Below are positions 1-7,785 of a DNA stretch of 23,286 nt, one piece after another. Source of the DNA: an uncultured Bacilli bacterium. Lineage in GTDB: Bacteria > Bacillota_I > Bacilli_A > RF39 > UBA660. How positions within the stretch are numbered: position 1 is the first letter of the stretch; each line of letters opens with the position of its first letter. Made by a program: the position numbers and the translations under genes. The DNA is taken from NCBI GenBank assembly GCA_934177545.1, contig CAKPPI010000011.1:1-23286 (forward strand), read 5' to 3'. The notes beneath the pieces were generated by a model. It saw only the letters and a program-made list of their open reading frames with translations. It was not told the origin of the DNA and made no database searches.

Positions 1-63
1 CCAAAGATATATTATACATTATTTAATGGTAACATTTTAACTAATGATATGATAACATTTTAA
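1..63 (+). CDS. possible C-terminal tail of an unknown gene
   Basis: Frame 1 is open from the window edge to a TAA at 61-63, giving 20 residues that end in DMITF. The other two forward frames close sooner. The segment is short and AT-rich, so an open frame of this length can occur by chance. I do not recognise the family. It lies just upstream of the promoter of the M23 peptidase gene. Confidence 0.3.
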   Translation, partial: PKIYYTLFNGNILTNDMITF

Positions 64-92
64 AAAAGGATTAACATCACTATCTAATTCTT

Positions 93-121
93 TTGACAAA
101 CGGAAAAGTTAATGTTATAAT
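93..121 (+). promoter_or_regulatory. sigma-A type promoter for the M23 peptidase
   Basis: TTGACA at 93-98 and TATAAT at 116-121 are separated by exactly 17 bases, a full consensus match. Transcription should start near 128, a short distance before the GTG at 150. The TTG at 93 that could extend the reading frame is part of the -35 box and therefore is not the translation start. Confidence 0.85.
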
Positions 122-149
122 ATACCTCTTATCGATGGGAGTGGTTTTG

Positions 150-791
150 GTGATAAGAGTTTTAAAGAAATTAAAGGTATATATAACTTATTTAACAACA
201 GTTTCTATTTTAGCAACAATGATTATTTATGTAGCATATAAAAATCCTGATCTTTTAACATTTTACAATGCTAATGATGAAAAGTTCTTTGAAAGTGAAG
301 AAGTTATTAATAGTCCTTTTTCTAATACTAGTAATGTAGAAGTAGTAAATAACAATACTACTACACAAACAACCACTACTAATAATACTCCCACCTATGT
401 ATCTGTAAATACTGGAACCGGTTATGTTTTTCCAACTGTTAATGGCTATTATATAAGTCAAGGCTATCGAGGAACGGCACACGATGGTATTGATATAGCA
501 GGATGTCCTTATAACTCTAGTATCTTTGCTGTTAATGATGGTGAAGTTGTTACTGTATCAAGAAAATGGGATAATGGTCTTTATATAGTAATTAGACACG
601 ATAATGGTTATTATACAATGTATGCTCATCTAGCAAGTGTTAATGTTTCTGTTGGTCAAAGAGTTAGTAAAGGCCAAGTAATTGCTGGTATGGGAAGAAG
701 TGGTCTTGCTACTGGAGTACATTTACACTTTTCACTTTGGAATGCATATCCTTATAAAGGAAGAAGTTTAAATCCTTTCAGTTTATATTAA
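150..791 (+). CDS. membrane-anchored M23 family metallopeptidase (LytM-like)
   Basis: Predicted zinc endopeptidase that cleaves peptidoglycan cross-bridges, held outside the membrane by an N-terminal anchor. With a GTG start at 150 the protein is 213 residues: a hydrophobic segment at about 10-30, a Thr/Asn-rich linker at about 60-90, and a LytM domain to the end. The M23 metal and catalytic residues are all visible: H111 and D115 in AHDGIDIAG, H160 in YAHL, and H191/H193 in HLHF, so it should be active. GTG 150 is chosen because GGGAG at 137-141 is well spaced before it and because further upstream starts (TTG 93) fall in the promoter; ATG 135 is possible but would leave only about 7 bases of leader. 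The cotJ genes follow, so a SpoIIQ-like sporulation role is conceivable, but the strong vegetative-type promoter argues for general wall turnover. Confidence 0.85.
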   Translation: MIRVLKKLKVYITYLTTVSILATMIIYVAYKNPDLLTFYNANDEKFFESEEVINSPFSNTSNVEVVNNNTTTQTTTTNNTPTYVSVNTGTGYVFPTVNGYYISQGYRGTAHDGIDIAGCPYNSSIFAVNDGEVVTVSRKWDNGLYIVIRHDNGYYTMYAHLASVNVSVGQRVSKGQVIAGMGRSGLATGVHLHFSLWNAYPYKGRSLNPFSLY

Positions 792-822
792 TAGGTATTT
801 GACTATACGCCTATTTTTTTTT
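790..822 (+). terminator. intrinsic terminator after the M23 peptidase
   Basis: The stem AATAGGT (790-796) pairs with GCCTATT (809-815, one G-T pair) and is followed by a T run to 822. The stem begins inside the TAA stop codon. Confidence 0.7.
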
Positions 823-853
823 GGAATAAATTACTAAGGAAAGGGGAAAATTT

Positions 854-1291
854 ATGAATCAACAATATCAATATCGTCCTAACTTTAATTATCAAAGAAA
901 TAGTTCTAACTATTTAAGACAAGTTAGTGATGATAATAATCTTTACTCTAGTAGTGAAGGATTTACTTTAGGAAATATGTTTAAGGATAGTTATATACCT
1001 TATAAGAATTATACTCCACAAGTATTAACACCTACTAATGAACAAGATGACTTATTCTTAAGGCTAAGTGAACAGGAGTTTGCCGCTCATGATTTAAATT
1101 TATATTTAGATCTTAACCCACAAGATGGGAATATGTTAGAGATATTTAATCAGTACCGAAAGGAAGCTAATAATCTTTTAAATGAATATGAAGCTAGATA
1201 TGGTGTTATTAATATCTCTAGTGAGGCTTTAAAAGATAGTCCCTTTAAATGGGAAATGGAAAACTTTCCATGGAATGAAGGAGGTATGTAA
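854..1291 (+). CDS. cotJB: spore coat CotJB with a CotJA-like N-terminal part
   Basis: Spore coat protein of the cotJ operon, 145 residues. The C-terminal half has the CotJB pattern: a helix beginning LRLSEQEFAAHDLNLYLDLNP (about 71-91), the segment EYEARYG, and a tryptophan-rich end (FKWEMENFPW). The N-terminal half contains SSEGFTLGNMFKDSYIPYKNY (about 34-54), which resembles the short CotJA protein (EA/EG-x-GxxF-x-x-LYxPY). In Bacillus cotJA and cotJB are separate genes and CotJB is near 90 residues, so this looks like a fusion. AAGGGG lies before the ATG. The stop at 1289-1291 abuts the cotJC start, which implies translational coupling. CotJ proteins act with the CotJC catalase in the coat. 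CotJB is firm; the CotJA assignment is my pattern match. Confidence 0.82.
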   Translation: MNQQYQYRPNFNYQRNSSNYLRQVSDDNNLYSSSEGFTLGNMFKDSYIPYKNYTPQVLTPTNEQDDLFLRLSEQEFAAHDLNLYLDLNPQDGNMLEIFNQYRKEANNLLNEYEARYGVINISSEALKDSPFKWEMENFPWNEGGM

Positions 1292-1849
1292 ATGTGGAAG
1301 TATCAAAAGAAATTACAGTATCCAATTAATATAAAAAGAAAAGATTTAAATATGGCCAAACTATTAGTTGAACAATATGGAGGTAGTAATGGCGAGTTAA
1401 GTGCTGCTTTAAGATATTTGAATCAAAGATACACTATGCCTGATAATAAAGGACAAGCTCTACTAACTGATATTGGTACCGAAGAACTTGCTCATATTGA
1501 AATGATTTCTACTATGATTTATCAGTTATTAAAAGATGCTACTATTGAAGAGTTAAAAGCAGCTGGGCTTGATTCTCATTATGCTTCTCACAAGAGAGCT
1601 TTATACCCTACCAATGCTGATGGAGTACCGTTTACAGTAGATTACTTTGCTACAACTGGAGATCCACTAGCAGATCTTGCAGAAGACATGGCTGCTGAAC
1701 AAAAAGCAAGAGCAGTCTATGAGAACTTAATTGATTTAACAAATGATCCAGATGTAATTGGACCACTATTATTCTTAAGACAAAGAGAAGTTGTTCACTA
1801 TAATTTATTTAAAAATTTATTTGATGAATATCAAAAAAAATATAGATAA
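1292..1849 (+). CDS. cotJC: spore coat manganese catalase CotJC
   Basis: Dimanganese catalase of the spore coat, which breaks down hydrogen peroxide; 185 residues, normal for CotJC. The four-helix-bundle metal ligands are visible: E35 (NGELSAALRYL), E65 and H68 (TEELAHIEM), E136 (EDMAAEQKARAVYE) and E166/H169 (REVVHYNLF). The ATG at 1292 immediately follows the stop of the upstream cotJ gene, and its ribosome site GGAGG (1280-1284) lies inside that gene. No clear promoter is visible directly before the operon; readthrough from the upstream gene would have to pass the terminator at 790-822. Expression during sporulation is expected from the family, not shown by the sequence. Confidence 0.93.
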   Translation: MWKYQKKLQYPINIKRKDLNMAKLLVEQYGGSNGELSAALRYLNQRYTMPDNKGQALLTDIGTEELAHIEMISTMIYQLLKDATIEELKAAGLDSHYASHKRALYPTNADGVPFTVDYFATTGDPLADLAEDMAAEQKARAVYENLIDLTNDPDVIGPLLFLRQREVVHYNLFKNLFDEYQKKYR

Positions 1850-1876
1850 AGACTAGCCCATCAAGACTAGTCTTTT
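1848..1876. terminator. terminator between convergent cotJC and pyrophosphatase genes
   Basis: A perfect 9-bp stem, AAAGACTAG (1848-1856) with CTAGTCTTT (1867-1875), with a loop of 10 bases. It starts inside the cotJC stop codon and sits 11 bases from the end of the gene on the other strand. The T tract is short in both directions, so it may serve both genes weakly. Confidence 0.65.
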
Positions 1877-1887
1877 ACATTATAATT

Positions 1888-3507
1888 TTAGTTAAATACT
1901 TCCATAAGAAGTGGTACAACATGTTTCTTTCTAGAAACAACATCAGCAAGATATGTACCTTCTTCCATATCCCTACGATAAGCAAGTTCCATTAAATCTT
2001 TAGCTTTTCTATTATAGATAACATAAGAACCATTTTCAATAATATCAGTTATATAAAGAGCTACTAATGAATAGTTATTTGCTTCAGCTACTTCATCTAG
2101 TGTATCTAAATACTTATCCATATTCTTTTTAATATCATCAAAGTTAGTAGTAAAGAATTGTCCTATACCCATTGTTTTATCATTTACATTATAAAGTTTG
2201 AAGTCATTATATAAGACGTCTTCTTCACTCATACCTTCAAGTGAGGTACCAGCTTTAATCATATCAAGACCATATTCTTTATAGTCAACTCCTGCTATTT
2301 TAGAAAGATAGTGAACAGCTTCTACATCAAGTTGAGTTGCTGTTGGACTTTTTAGTATTAAAGTATCAGATAAAATACCAGATAACATCATACCAGCCAT
2401 CTCTTTAGTAATTTCTATTTCTTTTTCTTTATATAAAGTATAAATAATAGTATTAGTAGAACCAACTGCCATATTTCTAAAGTTTACGGGACTAGCAGTT
2501 GTAATTGAACCTAGATTATGATGATCAAATATTTCTTTGATTTCTGCTTCATCTAATCCTTCAGCACTTTGAACCTTTTCATTATGATCTACTAATATTA
2601 CTTTCTTTGGATGTTTAGCTTCTAAATCAGTTATTCTTAAAAGTCCTAAGCATTTACCATTTTTAGCATTGATTACTGGATAATTAGTATGTCTTAATTT
2701 CTTATTTATTTCTAATATATCATCTACATAAATATTTTCATCAAAGGTTACAGCATCCTTAGTAGTTCTTGTCATATTACCAATATAATTAGCTAGACTA
2801 ACTAGTCTTGATACATGATAAGTATCATAACTACTTCTTATAATATTAACTTTATTCTTTCTAGCTATTTCTAAGTGTTTATCTTTAATTTCTCCATTGC
2901 CAGTTAAAATTATCATCTTAACACCATTTTCTACAGCATATTCAATAACACTATGACGATCTCCTACTATTAGAATATCAGTTTTCTTTAGTTTTACTGT
3001 TTCAAGAAAAGTAGTGCTACGGTAAGCTGCAGCTAACAAGTTTCCTTCAATTTCTTCATCAAACTTTAATACTTCGTCTGCTTTTAACACTTCTAGTAAG
3101 TTGCAATATGATGTTTTTAATAGATTAACTTCATCATTAATAAAGTGATGAGCTAAATCTTTAATAGTTACAATACCAAGTAATTTTTCTTTATCATCTA
3201 CTACTGGTACTCCAGTTAATCCTTGATTTAACATATAAAGATAACTATCATAAATAGATTTAGATTGATCTAGAAAATAATGTTTGTGATAATCTACATC
3301 TTTAAGTTGTAATTTAACATCATTTAAATACTTTGGCATTTTCACTTTAAAATAATCTAGAGCATAAGCTGTTTCCTTATTAACATTTCCTAAGATACGA
3401 GCCTCAGTATTTTCTCCTAATTGTTTTTTTAAATATGATAGACTAATAGCACTACAAACAGAATCAGTGTCTGGTTTTCTATGTCCAAATATATAAGTTT
3501 TCTCCAT
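1888..3507 (-). CDS. ppaC: manganese-dependent inorganic pyrophosphatase with CBS and DRTGG domains
   Basis: Family II (DHH) soluble pyrophosphatase that hydrolyses pyrophosphate released by biosynthesis. The 539 residues are the length of the regulatory CBS-PPase subfamily. Order: DHH motif GHRKPDTDS (residues 8-16), a first CBS half (LTGVPVVDD...LLGIVTIKDL), a DRTGG region (about 160-245), a second CBS half (LRHTNYPVINA...LGLLRITDL), then the second catalytic segments VDHNE and FDHHN and a DHHA2 domain. CBS pairs in this subfamily bind adenine nucleotides, so activity is probably tuned by AMP/ADP/ATP. ATG 3507 follows GAGGGAG and its own consensus promoter at 3532-3560, so it is transcribed alone. 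Sure of the family; control is inferred from relatives. Confidence 0.92.
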   Translation of the reverse strand: MEKTYIFGHRKPDTDSVCSAISLSYLKKQLGENTEARILGNVNKETAYALDYFKVKMPKYLNDVKLQLKDVDYHKHYFLDQSKSIYDSYLYMLNQGLTGVPVVDDKEKLLGIVTIKDLAHHFINDEVNLLKTSYCNLLEVLKADEVLKFDEEIEGNLLAAAYRSTTFLETVKLKKTDILIVGDRHSVIEYAVENGVKMIILTGNGEIKDKHLEIARKNKVNIIRSSYDTYHVSRLVSLANYIGNMTRTTKDAVTFDENIYVDDILEINKKLRHTNYPVINAKNGKCLGLLRITDLEAKHPKKVILVDHNEKVQSAEGLDEAEIKEIFDHHNLGSITTASPVNFRNMAVGSTNTIIYTLYKEKEIEITKEMAGMMLSGILSDTLILKSPTATQLDVEAVHYLSKIAGVDYKEYGLDMIKAGTSLEGMSEEDVLYNDFKLYNVNDKTMGIGQFFTTNFDDIKKNMDKYLDTLDEVAEANNYSLVALYITDIIENGSYVIYNRKAKDLMELAYRRDMEEGTYLADVVSRKKHVVPLLMEVFN

Positions 3508-3531
3508 ATAACTCCCTCATTTCTGTTTAAG

Positions 3532-3560
3532 ATTATATAATAATAAGTACTATTTGTCAA
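3532..3560 (-). promoter_or_regulatory. sigma-A type promoter for the pyrophosphatase gene
   Basis: On the minus strand TTGACA (3555-3560) and TATAAT (3532-3537) are 17 bases apart, a full consensus match, placed just upstream of the GAGGGAG ribosome site and the ATG at 3507. Confidence 0.85.
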
Positions 3561-3573
3561 AAACTATCAACAA

Positions 3574-4566
3574 TTATTTTTTATTATTAAGAATATAGGT
3601 ATAAGAGTCTTTGCACATATCTTCTAAAGTCTTTGTTGGATTAAAACCAAGTTCTTCTTTTGCTTTAGTATTATCAGCATAACAACTAGCAATATCTCCT
3701 TCTCTTCTTCCGACTATTTTATAATTAACTTTAATATTATTTACTCTTTCAAAAGTTTTAACTAATTCTAAAACACTATACCCAGAACCAGTACCTAAGT
3801 TATAAATACTTAATCCTTTGGCTTTCTTAAGAGCTAGTACATGTCCTTTAGCAAGATCTACAACATGGATATAATCTCTTACCCCTGTTCCATCTTTAGT
3901 ATCATAATCATCTCCAAAGACACTTAAACATTCTAACTCTTTAGTAGCTACTCTAACAATATAAGGCATAAGATTATTTGGGATACCATTAGGACTTTCT
4001 CCTAGTAAACCTGTCTCTTCATTACCAATTGGATTAAAATATCTTAAAATAGTAATATCAAGACTATTATCTGCTTTATAAATATCCTTCAACATCATTT
4101 CTATCATCAATTTAGTAGTACCATATGGATTAGTTGTTGATAATGGAAAACTCTCTTTAATTGGTAACTCTTTAGGAGTTCCATATACAGTAGCACTTGA
4201 TGAGAATATAAATTTCTTACAGTTATATTTTTTCATTACTTCAAGTAGATATAGAGTTGATATTAAATTATTTTCATAATACATAAGTGGTTTCTTAACA
4301 CTCTCTCCTACTGCTTTATATCCAGCAAAATGAATTACTGCTTCTATATTTTCTTTACTAAATATTTCTTCTAGTAAACTCTTATTACAAACATCACCCT
4401 CATAAAGTTTAACATCACTTCCTGTTAGAGTCTTAATCTTATCAATTACATCTTTTTTACTATTACTAAAGTTATCAATGATAACCACTTCATAATTATT
4501 TTTTAATAATTCACAAACGGTATGACTACCAATATAGCCACATCCTCCTGTTACTAATACTTTCAT
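3574..4566 (-). CDS. galE: UDP-glucose 4-epimerase
   Basis: Interconverts UDP-glucose and UDP-galactose with bound NAD in the cytoplasm, linking galactose use to surface-sugar synthesis. The 330 residues match the family. The Rossmann motif GGCGYIGSH is at 7-15, and the catalytic serine and YxxxK of the extended SDR family are S124 (SSSATVYG), Y148 and K152 (NPYGTTK). AGGAGG precedes ATG 4566. The gene lies behind the efp terminator (4605-4629) and I see no convincing promoter in the gap of about 40 bases, so it may depend on readthrough from rpmG-efp. It has no sugar-pathway neighbours in the window. Confidence 0.93.
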   Translation of the reverse strand: MKVLVTGGCGYIGSHTVCELLKNNYEVVIIDNFSNSKKDVIDKIKTLTGSDVKLYEGDVCNKSLLEEIFSKENIEAVIHFAGYKAVGESVKKPLMYYENNLISTLYLLEVMKKYNCKKFIFSSSATVYGTPKELPIKESFPLSTTNPYGTTKLMIEMMLKDIYKADNSLDITILRYFNPIGNEETGLLGESPNGIPNNLMPYIVRVATKELECLSVFGDDYDTKDGTGVRDYIHVVDLAKGHVLALKKAKGLSIYNLGTGSGYSVLELVKTFERVNNIKVNYKIVGRREGDIASCYADNTKAKEELGFNPTKTLEDMCKDSYTYILNNKK

Positions 4567-4604
4567 ACTTATTTCCTCCTGTTTTATAATATCATTTTTT
4601 TATG

Positions 4605-4629
4605 AAGAAAAAAAGAGCTTTATGCTCTT
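4605..4629 (-). terminator. intrinsic terminator overlapping the end of efp
   Basis: On the minus strand AAGAGC (4624-4629) pairs with GCTCTT (4613-4618), followed by a T run down to 4606. The efp stop codon lies in the loop and the last two sense codons form the stem's first arm. Confidence 0.75.
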
Positions 4630-5177
4630 GATACATATTTTCCATCTTTTGTTCCAACAAGAATTTCTTCATCTTGTTTAATAAATAATGGAACTTGTAC
4701 TACCATACCAGTTTCTAATGTAGCATTTTTCATAGCAGAAGACGAAGTATTACCTTTAACAGCATCTTCAGTAGCTACTATTTTCATAACAACTTTATCT
4801 GGTAAGTTCATACCTAACATTTCACCTTCAAAGAAAATAATTTCTACTTCTAAGTTTTCTTTTAAGAATTTTGCATCATCACCAATTGTACTCTTATCAA
4901 GTTCAATTTGTTCATAATCTTGCATATTCATGAAGTAATAAGTATCTCCCATACTATAAAGGAATTGCATAGGTTTCTTTGAAATATGTGCTGTTTCTAC
5001 TTTAACTCCAGCATTGAAAGTCTTTTCAGCAATAGAACCTGTTCTTAAGTTTTTAAGTTTTGCTTTAACAATAGCTGCTCCTTTACCAGGTTTTACGTGT
5101 TGACTATCAAGTACCATATAGATATTACCATCAGCTTGAATAGTAATTCCGTTTTTTAAATCATTGGAATTAATCAT
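4620..5177 (-). CDS. efp: translation elongation factor P
   Basis: EF-P binds ribosomes stalled at polyproline stretches and promotes peptide bond formation. 185 residues, standard length, with the KOW-like N-terminal domain followed by two OB folds. The loop tip carries a lysine, K32, in the PGKG turn, the position that is modified in many bacteria; the modifying enzyme is not in this window. ATG 5177 has AAAGGAGG at a good distance. It lies 22 bases downstream of rpmG on the same strand, and the two probably share the promoter at 5390-5418. Confidence 0.95.
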   Translation of the reverse strand: MINSNDLKNGITIQADGNIYMVLDSQHVKPGKGAAIVKAKLKNLRTGSIAEKTFNAGVKVETAHISKKPMQFLYSMGDTYYFMNMQDYEQIELDKSTIGDDAKFLKENLEVEIIFFEGEMLGMNLPDKVVMKIVATEDAVKGNTSSSAMKNATLETGMVVQVPLFIKQDEEILVGTKDGKYVSRA

Positions 5178-5199
5178 ATCTTATATCCTCCTTTAGTTA

Positions 5200-5364
5200 T
5201 TACTTCTTTTCTTTGTGTTCAGTATGATGTCCACATTTTGGACAATATTTATTAATGTCTAGACGATCAGTTGTATTTTTAACGTTTTTAGGTGTACGAT
5301 AATTTTCTTCTTTACAAACTGTACATACTAGTGTTTTCTTTTGTCTATTTCCTACTTTTGCCAT
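5200..5364 (-). CDS. rpmG: 50S ribosomal protein bL33, zinc-binding form
   Basis: A 54-residue reading frame, MAKVGNRQKK... ending HKEKK, with the bL33 pattern. It has two CxxC pairs (C14/C17 and C41/C44), so it is the zinc-containing form; many Bacillota also carry a cysteine-free paralogue used under zinc limitation. ATG 5364 follows AAGGAGG. It is the first gene of a probable rpmG-efp unit. Confidence 0.94.
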   Translation of the reverse strand: MAKVGNRQKKTLVCTVCKEENYRTPKNVKNTTDRLDINKYCPKCGHHTEHKEKK

Positions 5365-5389
5365 GACACTACCTCCTTGTTTCTTTAAA

Positions 5390-5418
5390 ATTATATCAGA
5401 AAAACCTCTATTGGTAAA
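5390..5418 (-). promoter_or_regulatory. promoter for rpmG-efp, overlapping the tig terminator
   Basis: On the minus strand TTTACC (5413-5418) and a perfect TATAAT (5390-5395) are 17 bases apart. The -35 element lies in the loop of the terminator hairpin of the upstream gene tig. Confidence 0.6.
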
Positions 5419-5425
5419 GGTTTTT
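5400..5425 (-). terminator. intrinsic terminator at the end of tig
   Basis: An 8-bp perfect stem, AAAAACCT with AGGTTTTT (minus strand, 5418-5425 with 5400-5407), with a 10-base loop. The T run forms the second arm. The stem begins in the tig stop codon. Confidence 0.7.
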
Positions 5426-6689
5426 ATTTATTTAATTCTTTTAAGCGTTCAATTGTTCTTCTCATTTCAAGATCATACTGAACCATTTCTAGTCCACCAA
5501 ATTCTTTTAAGAAGTCTTCTTCTTCCATTTGGTATTTATTAGCTAACTCTTTAGCTTCTTTCTTAGCATCTTCTTCGCTTACTTCAATCTTTTCTAATTT
5601 AACAATTTCTTCAAGCATTAAACGATAAAGAACATTTTGATAAGCTTCATCTTTTAATTGATTTCTTAAGTCTTCTTCTTTACTTCCAGTTATCTTATAA
5701 TATAAGTCTAAGTTTAATCCTTGCATCATCATTGATTGTTCTGCACGTTTTAAAAGACGAGTTGTTTCTTCTTCAATCATTCCTTCAGGAATATCTACTT
5801 CTACATTCTTAGCTACTTCACTTAGTAGTTTATCAATATAGATATTTTCATTTTCCATCTCTTTTTGAGCAAGAATATTCTTCTTAACTTCTTCTTTTAG
5901 ACTCTTTTCATCATTAACACCTTCAAGAGCTAAATCATCAAAGAAATCTTGATCAAGTTCTCTTTTTTCTTTAGTCTTAATCTCATGTACTTTTACTTTA
6001 AATGTAGCTTCTTTTCCTTTTAATGATTCTTCATGGTATTCTTCTGGGAAAGTAACCTTTATTTCTTTTTCTTCTTCCTTTTTCATACCAATTAATTGTT
6101 CTTCAAAACCAGGAATAAATGTTCCACTTCCAATTTGTAATGGATAGTTTTCACCTTTTCCACCTTCAAAAGCTTTACTTCCTAAGAATCCTTCATAATC
6201 AATTGTTACTAAATCATCAGCCTCAACTGAGCCATCTTCTTTAATTACTAATTCAGCATATTTATCAAGTAATTTCTTAACTTCTTCTTCTACTTCTTCA
6301 TCAGTAACTGTTGCTTTTTCTTCTTTAACTCCTAATCCTTTATAGTTTTTAATAGTAACTAAAGGACGAGAAGTAATTGTAAACTTAAATGTAACATGGT
6401 CTTTATCAATACTAGTTAATTCAACTTCACCAGGAATTACAGGTATTACTTTTGCTTCTTCAATAGCTTTAGTATAAGCATCTTGTAATACAATATTACC
6501 AGCTTCATCAAATAATGTTTCTATACCTACTTTCTTATCATAGATATTTCTTGGACATTTTCCTTTTCTAAATCCATCAATAGTTACATTTTTCACTTTC
6601 TTCTTAAAGCTTTCATCTAGAGCTTTTTGCCACTCTTCTCCTTCAATTTTAATTGTTATTTCATGAATATTATTATTTTTCTTTGCCAT
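5424..6689 (-). CDS. tig: trigger factor, ribosome-associated chaperone and prolyl isomerase
   Basis: Trigger factor binds the ribosome exit tunnel and helps nascent chains fold. The 421 residues match the family. The ribosome-binding loop GFRKGKCP is at 39-46, the FKBP-type isomerase domain at about 150-235 (GSGTFIPGFEEQLIGM is typical), and the C-terminal helical arms follow. ATG 6689 has GGAGGAGG at good spacing and its own promoter at 6713-6741. In many Bacillota tig precedes clpX; here the next genes are rpmG and efp, so this is a translation cluster. Confidence 0.95.
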   Translation of the reverse strand: MAKKNNNIHEITIKIEGEEWQKALDESFKKKVKNVTIDGFRKGKCPRNIYDKKVGIETLFDEAGNIVLQDAYTKAIEEAKVIPVIPGEVELTSIDKDHVTFKFTITSRPLVTIKNYKGLGVKEEKATVTDEEVEEEVKKLLDKYAELVIKEDGSVEADDLVTIDYEGFLGSKAFEGGKGENYPLQIGSGTFIPGFEEQLIGMKKEEEKEIKVTFPEEYHEESLKGKEATFKVKVHEIKTKEKRELDQDFFDDLALEGVNDEKSLKEEVKKNILAQKEMENENIYIDKLLSEVAKNVEVDIPEGMIEEETTRLLKRAEQSMMMQGLNLDLYYKITGSKEEDLRNQLKDEAYQNVLYRLMLEEIVKLEKIEVSEEDAKKEAKELANKYQMEEEDFLKEFGGLEMVQYDLEMRRTIERLKELNK

Positions 6690-6712
6690 ACTCGACCTCC
6701 TCCAATAGGCTT

Positions 6713-6741
6713 ATTATACCTTATTTCTTAATGTGTTTCAA
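6713..6741 (-). promoter_or_regulatory. sigma-A type promoter for tig
   Basis: On the minus strand TTGAAA (6736-6741) and TATAAT (6713-6718) have a 17-base spacer and lie just before the ribosome site of tig. Confidence 0.8.
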
Positions 6742-6747
6742 GAAATT

Positions 6748-7785
6748 TTAATTATTATTTTTAAGTATTAACATAGCATCTCCAAAAGAGAAAAATCTAT
6801 ATCTTTCTTTTACTGCATGATTATATGCTTTTAAGATAAACTCTTTGGTAGCTATAGCAGATACTAACATAAGTAGTGTAGATTTAGGTAAATGAAAGTT
6901 AGTTACTAAGCCATCTATCGAATCAACACTCTTTGATGGATATAAGAACAAAGTAGTAAAACCACTATCTTCCTTAAAGGTTCCATACTTTTCATAAATT
7001 GTTTCAAGTACTCTAGTTGAAGTTGTTCCAACGGCTATTATTCTTTTACCATTTTCTCTAGTCTTTCTAAGTAAGTTAGCCGTATCTTTATCCATAGAGT
7101 AATACTCAGAATGCATCTTATGATCTTCTATTATATCTTCTGTTACTGGGCGAAAAGTTCCAAGACCAACATGTAAAGTTACATAAGCAATATTAACACC
7201 CATTTCTTTAATCTTTTCTAATAACTCTTTAGTGAAATGTAGTCCGGCAGTAGGTGCTGCAGCACTTCCTATTTCTTTAGCATAAACAGTCTGATATCTT
7301 GACTGGTCTTTTAATGTCTCATGAATATAAGGTGGCAAAGGCATAGTACCAAGTTTATCTAAGACTTCATAGAATATTCCTTCATAGCTAAACTCTACTA
7401 CTCTAATACCTTCTTCACCAATCTCTTTACAAGTTGCTACTAACAATCCATTTCCAAAAGATATTTTATCACCAACATGAATTCTCTTAGCTGGTTTTGT
7501 AAGACACTCCCAAATATCTCCTTCTTTATTTTTAAGAAGTAACAGTTCAATTACTGCTTTAGTAACATCTTTCTCTCCAATTAATCTAGCTGGTAATACT
7601 TTAGTATTATTTAAAACCAAGGTATCACCTTTTTCTAGATAAGATAATAAATCAGGAAACATCTTATCTTCTATTGTTTTATCTTTACAATCTAACACCA
7701 TAAGTCTTGAACTATCTCTTTTTTCAAGTGGTGTTTGAGCAATTAACTCTTTATCTAAATCATAATCAAATTCATCTAATCTCAT
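6748..7785 (-). CDS. queA: S-adenosylmethionine:tRNA ribosyltransferase-isomerase QueA
   Basis: Transfers and isomerises the ribose of S-adenosylmethionine onto preQ1 in tRNA to make epoxyqueuosine. The 345 residues match the family. Typical segments are FDYDLDKELIAQTPLEKRDSS at the N-terminus, AAPTAGLHFT in the middle, THVGLGTF-like (TLHVGLGTFRPV), and TNFHLPKSTLLMLVSAI near the end. ATG 7785 directly follows the ruvB stop at 7786-7788 and the G-rich tract at the end of ruvB supplies its ribosome site, so the two are coupled. ruvA-ruvB-queA is a conserved order in many bacteria. Other queuosine genes are not in the window. Confidence 0.95.
   Translation of the reverse strand: MRLDEFDYDLDKELIAQTPLEKRDSSRLMVLDCKDKTIEDKMFPDLLSYLEKGDTLVLNNTKVLPARLIGEKDVTKAVIELLLLKNKEGDIWECLTKPAKRIHVGDKISFGNGLLVATCKEIGEEGIRVVEFSYEGIFYEVLDKLGTMPLPPYIHETLKDQSRYQTVYAKEIGSAAAPTAGLHFTKELLEKIKEMGVNIAYVTLHVGLGTFRPVTEDIIEDHKMHSEYYSMDKDTANLLRKTRENGKRIIAVGTTSTRVLETIYEKYGTFKEDSGFTTLFLYPSKSVDSIDGLVTNFHLPKSTLLMLVSAIATKEFILKAYNHAVKERYRFFSFGDAMLILKNNN

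Noticed and set aside
30..63. Direct repeat TAACATTTTAA near the window start
   Set aside because: Two short AT-rich copies only, with no further copies or structure.
255..482. Minus-strand open frame of 75 codons
   Set aside because: It lies opposite the M23 peptidase gene, has no ribosome site and encodes no recognisable protein.
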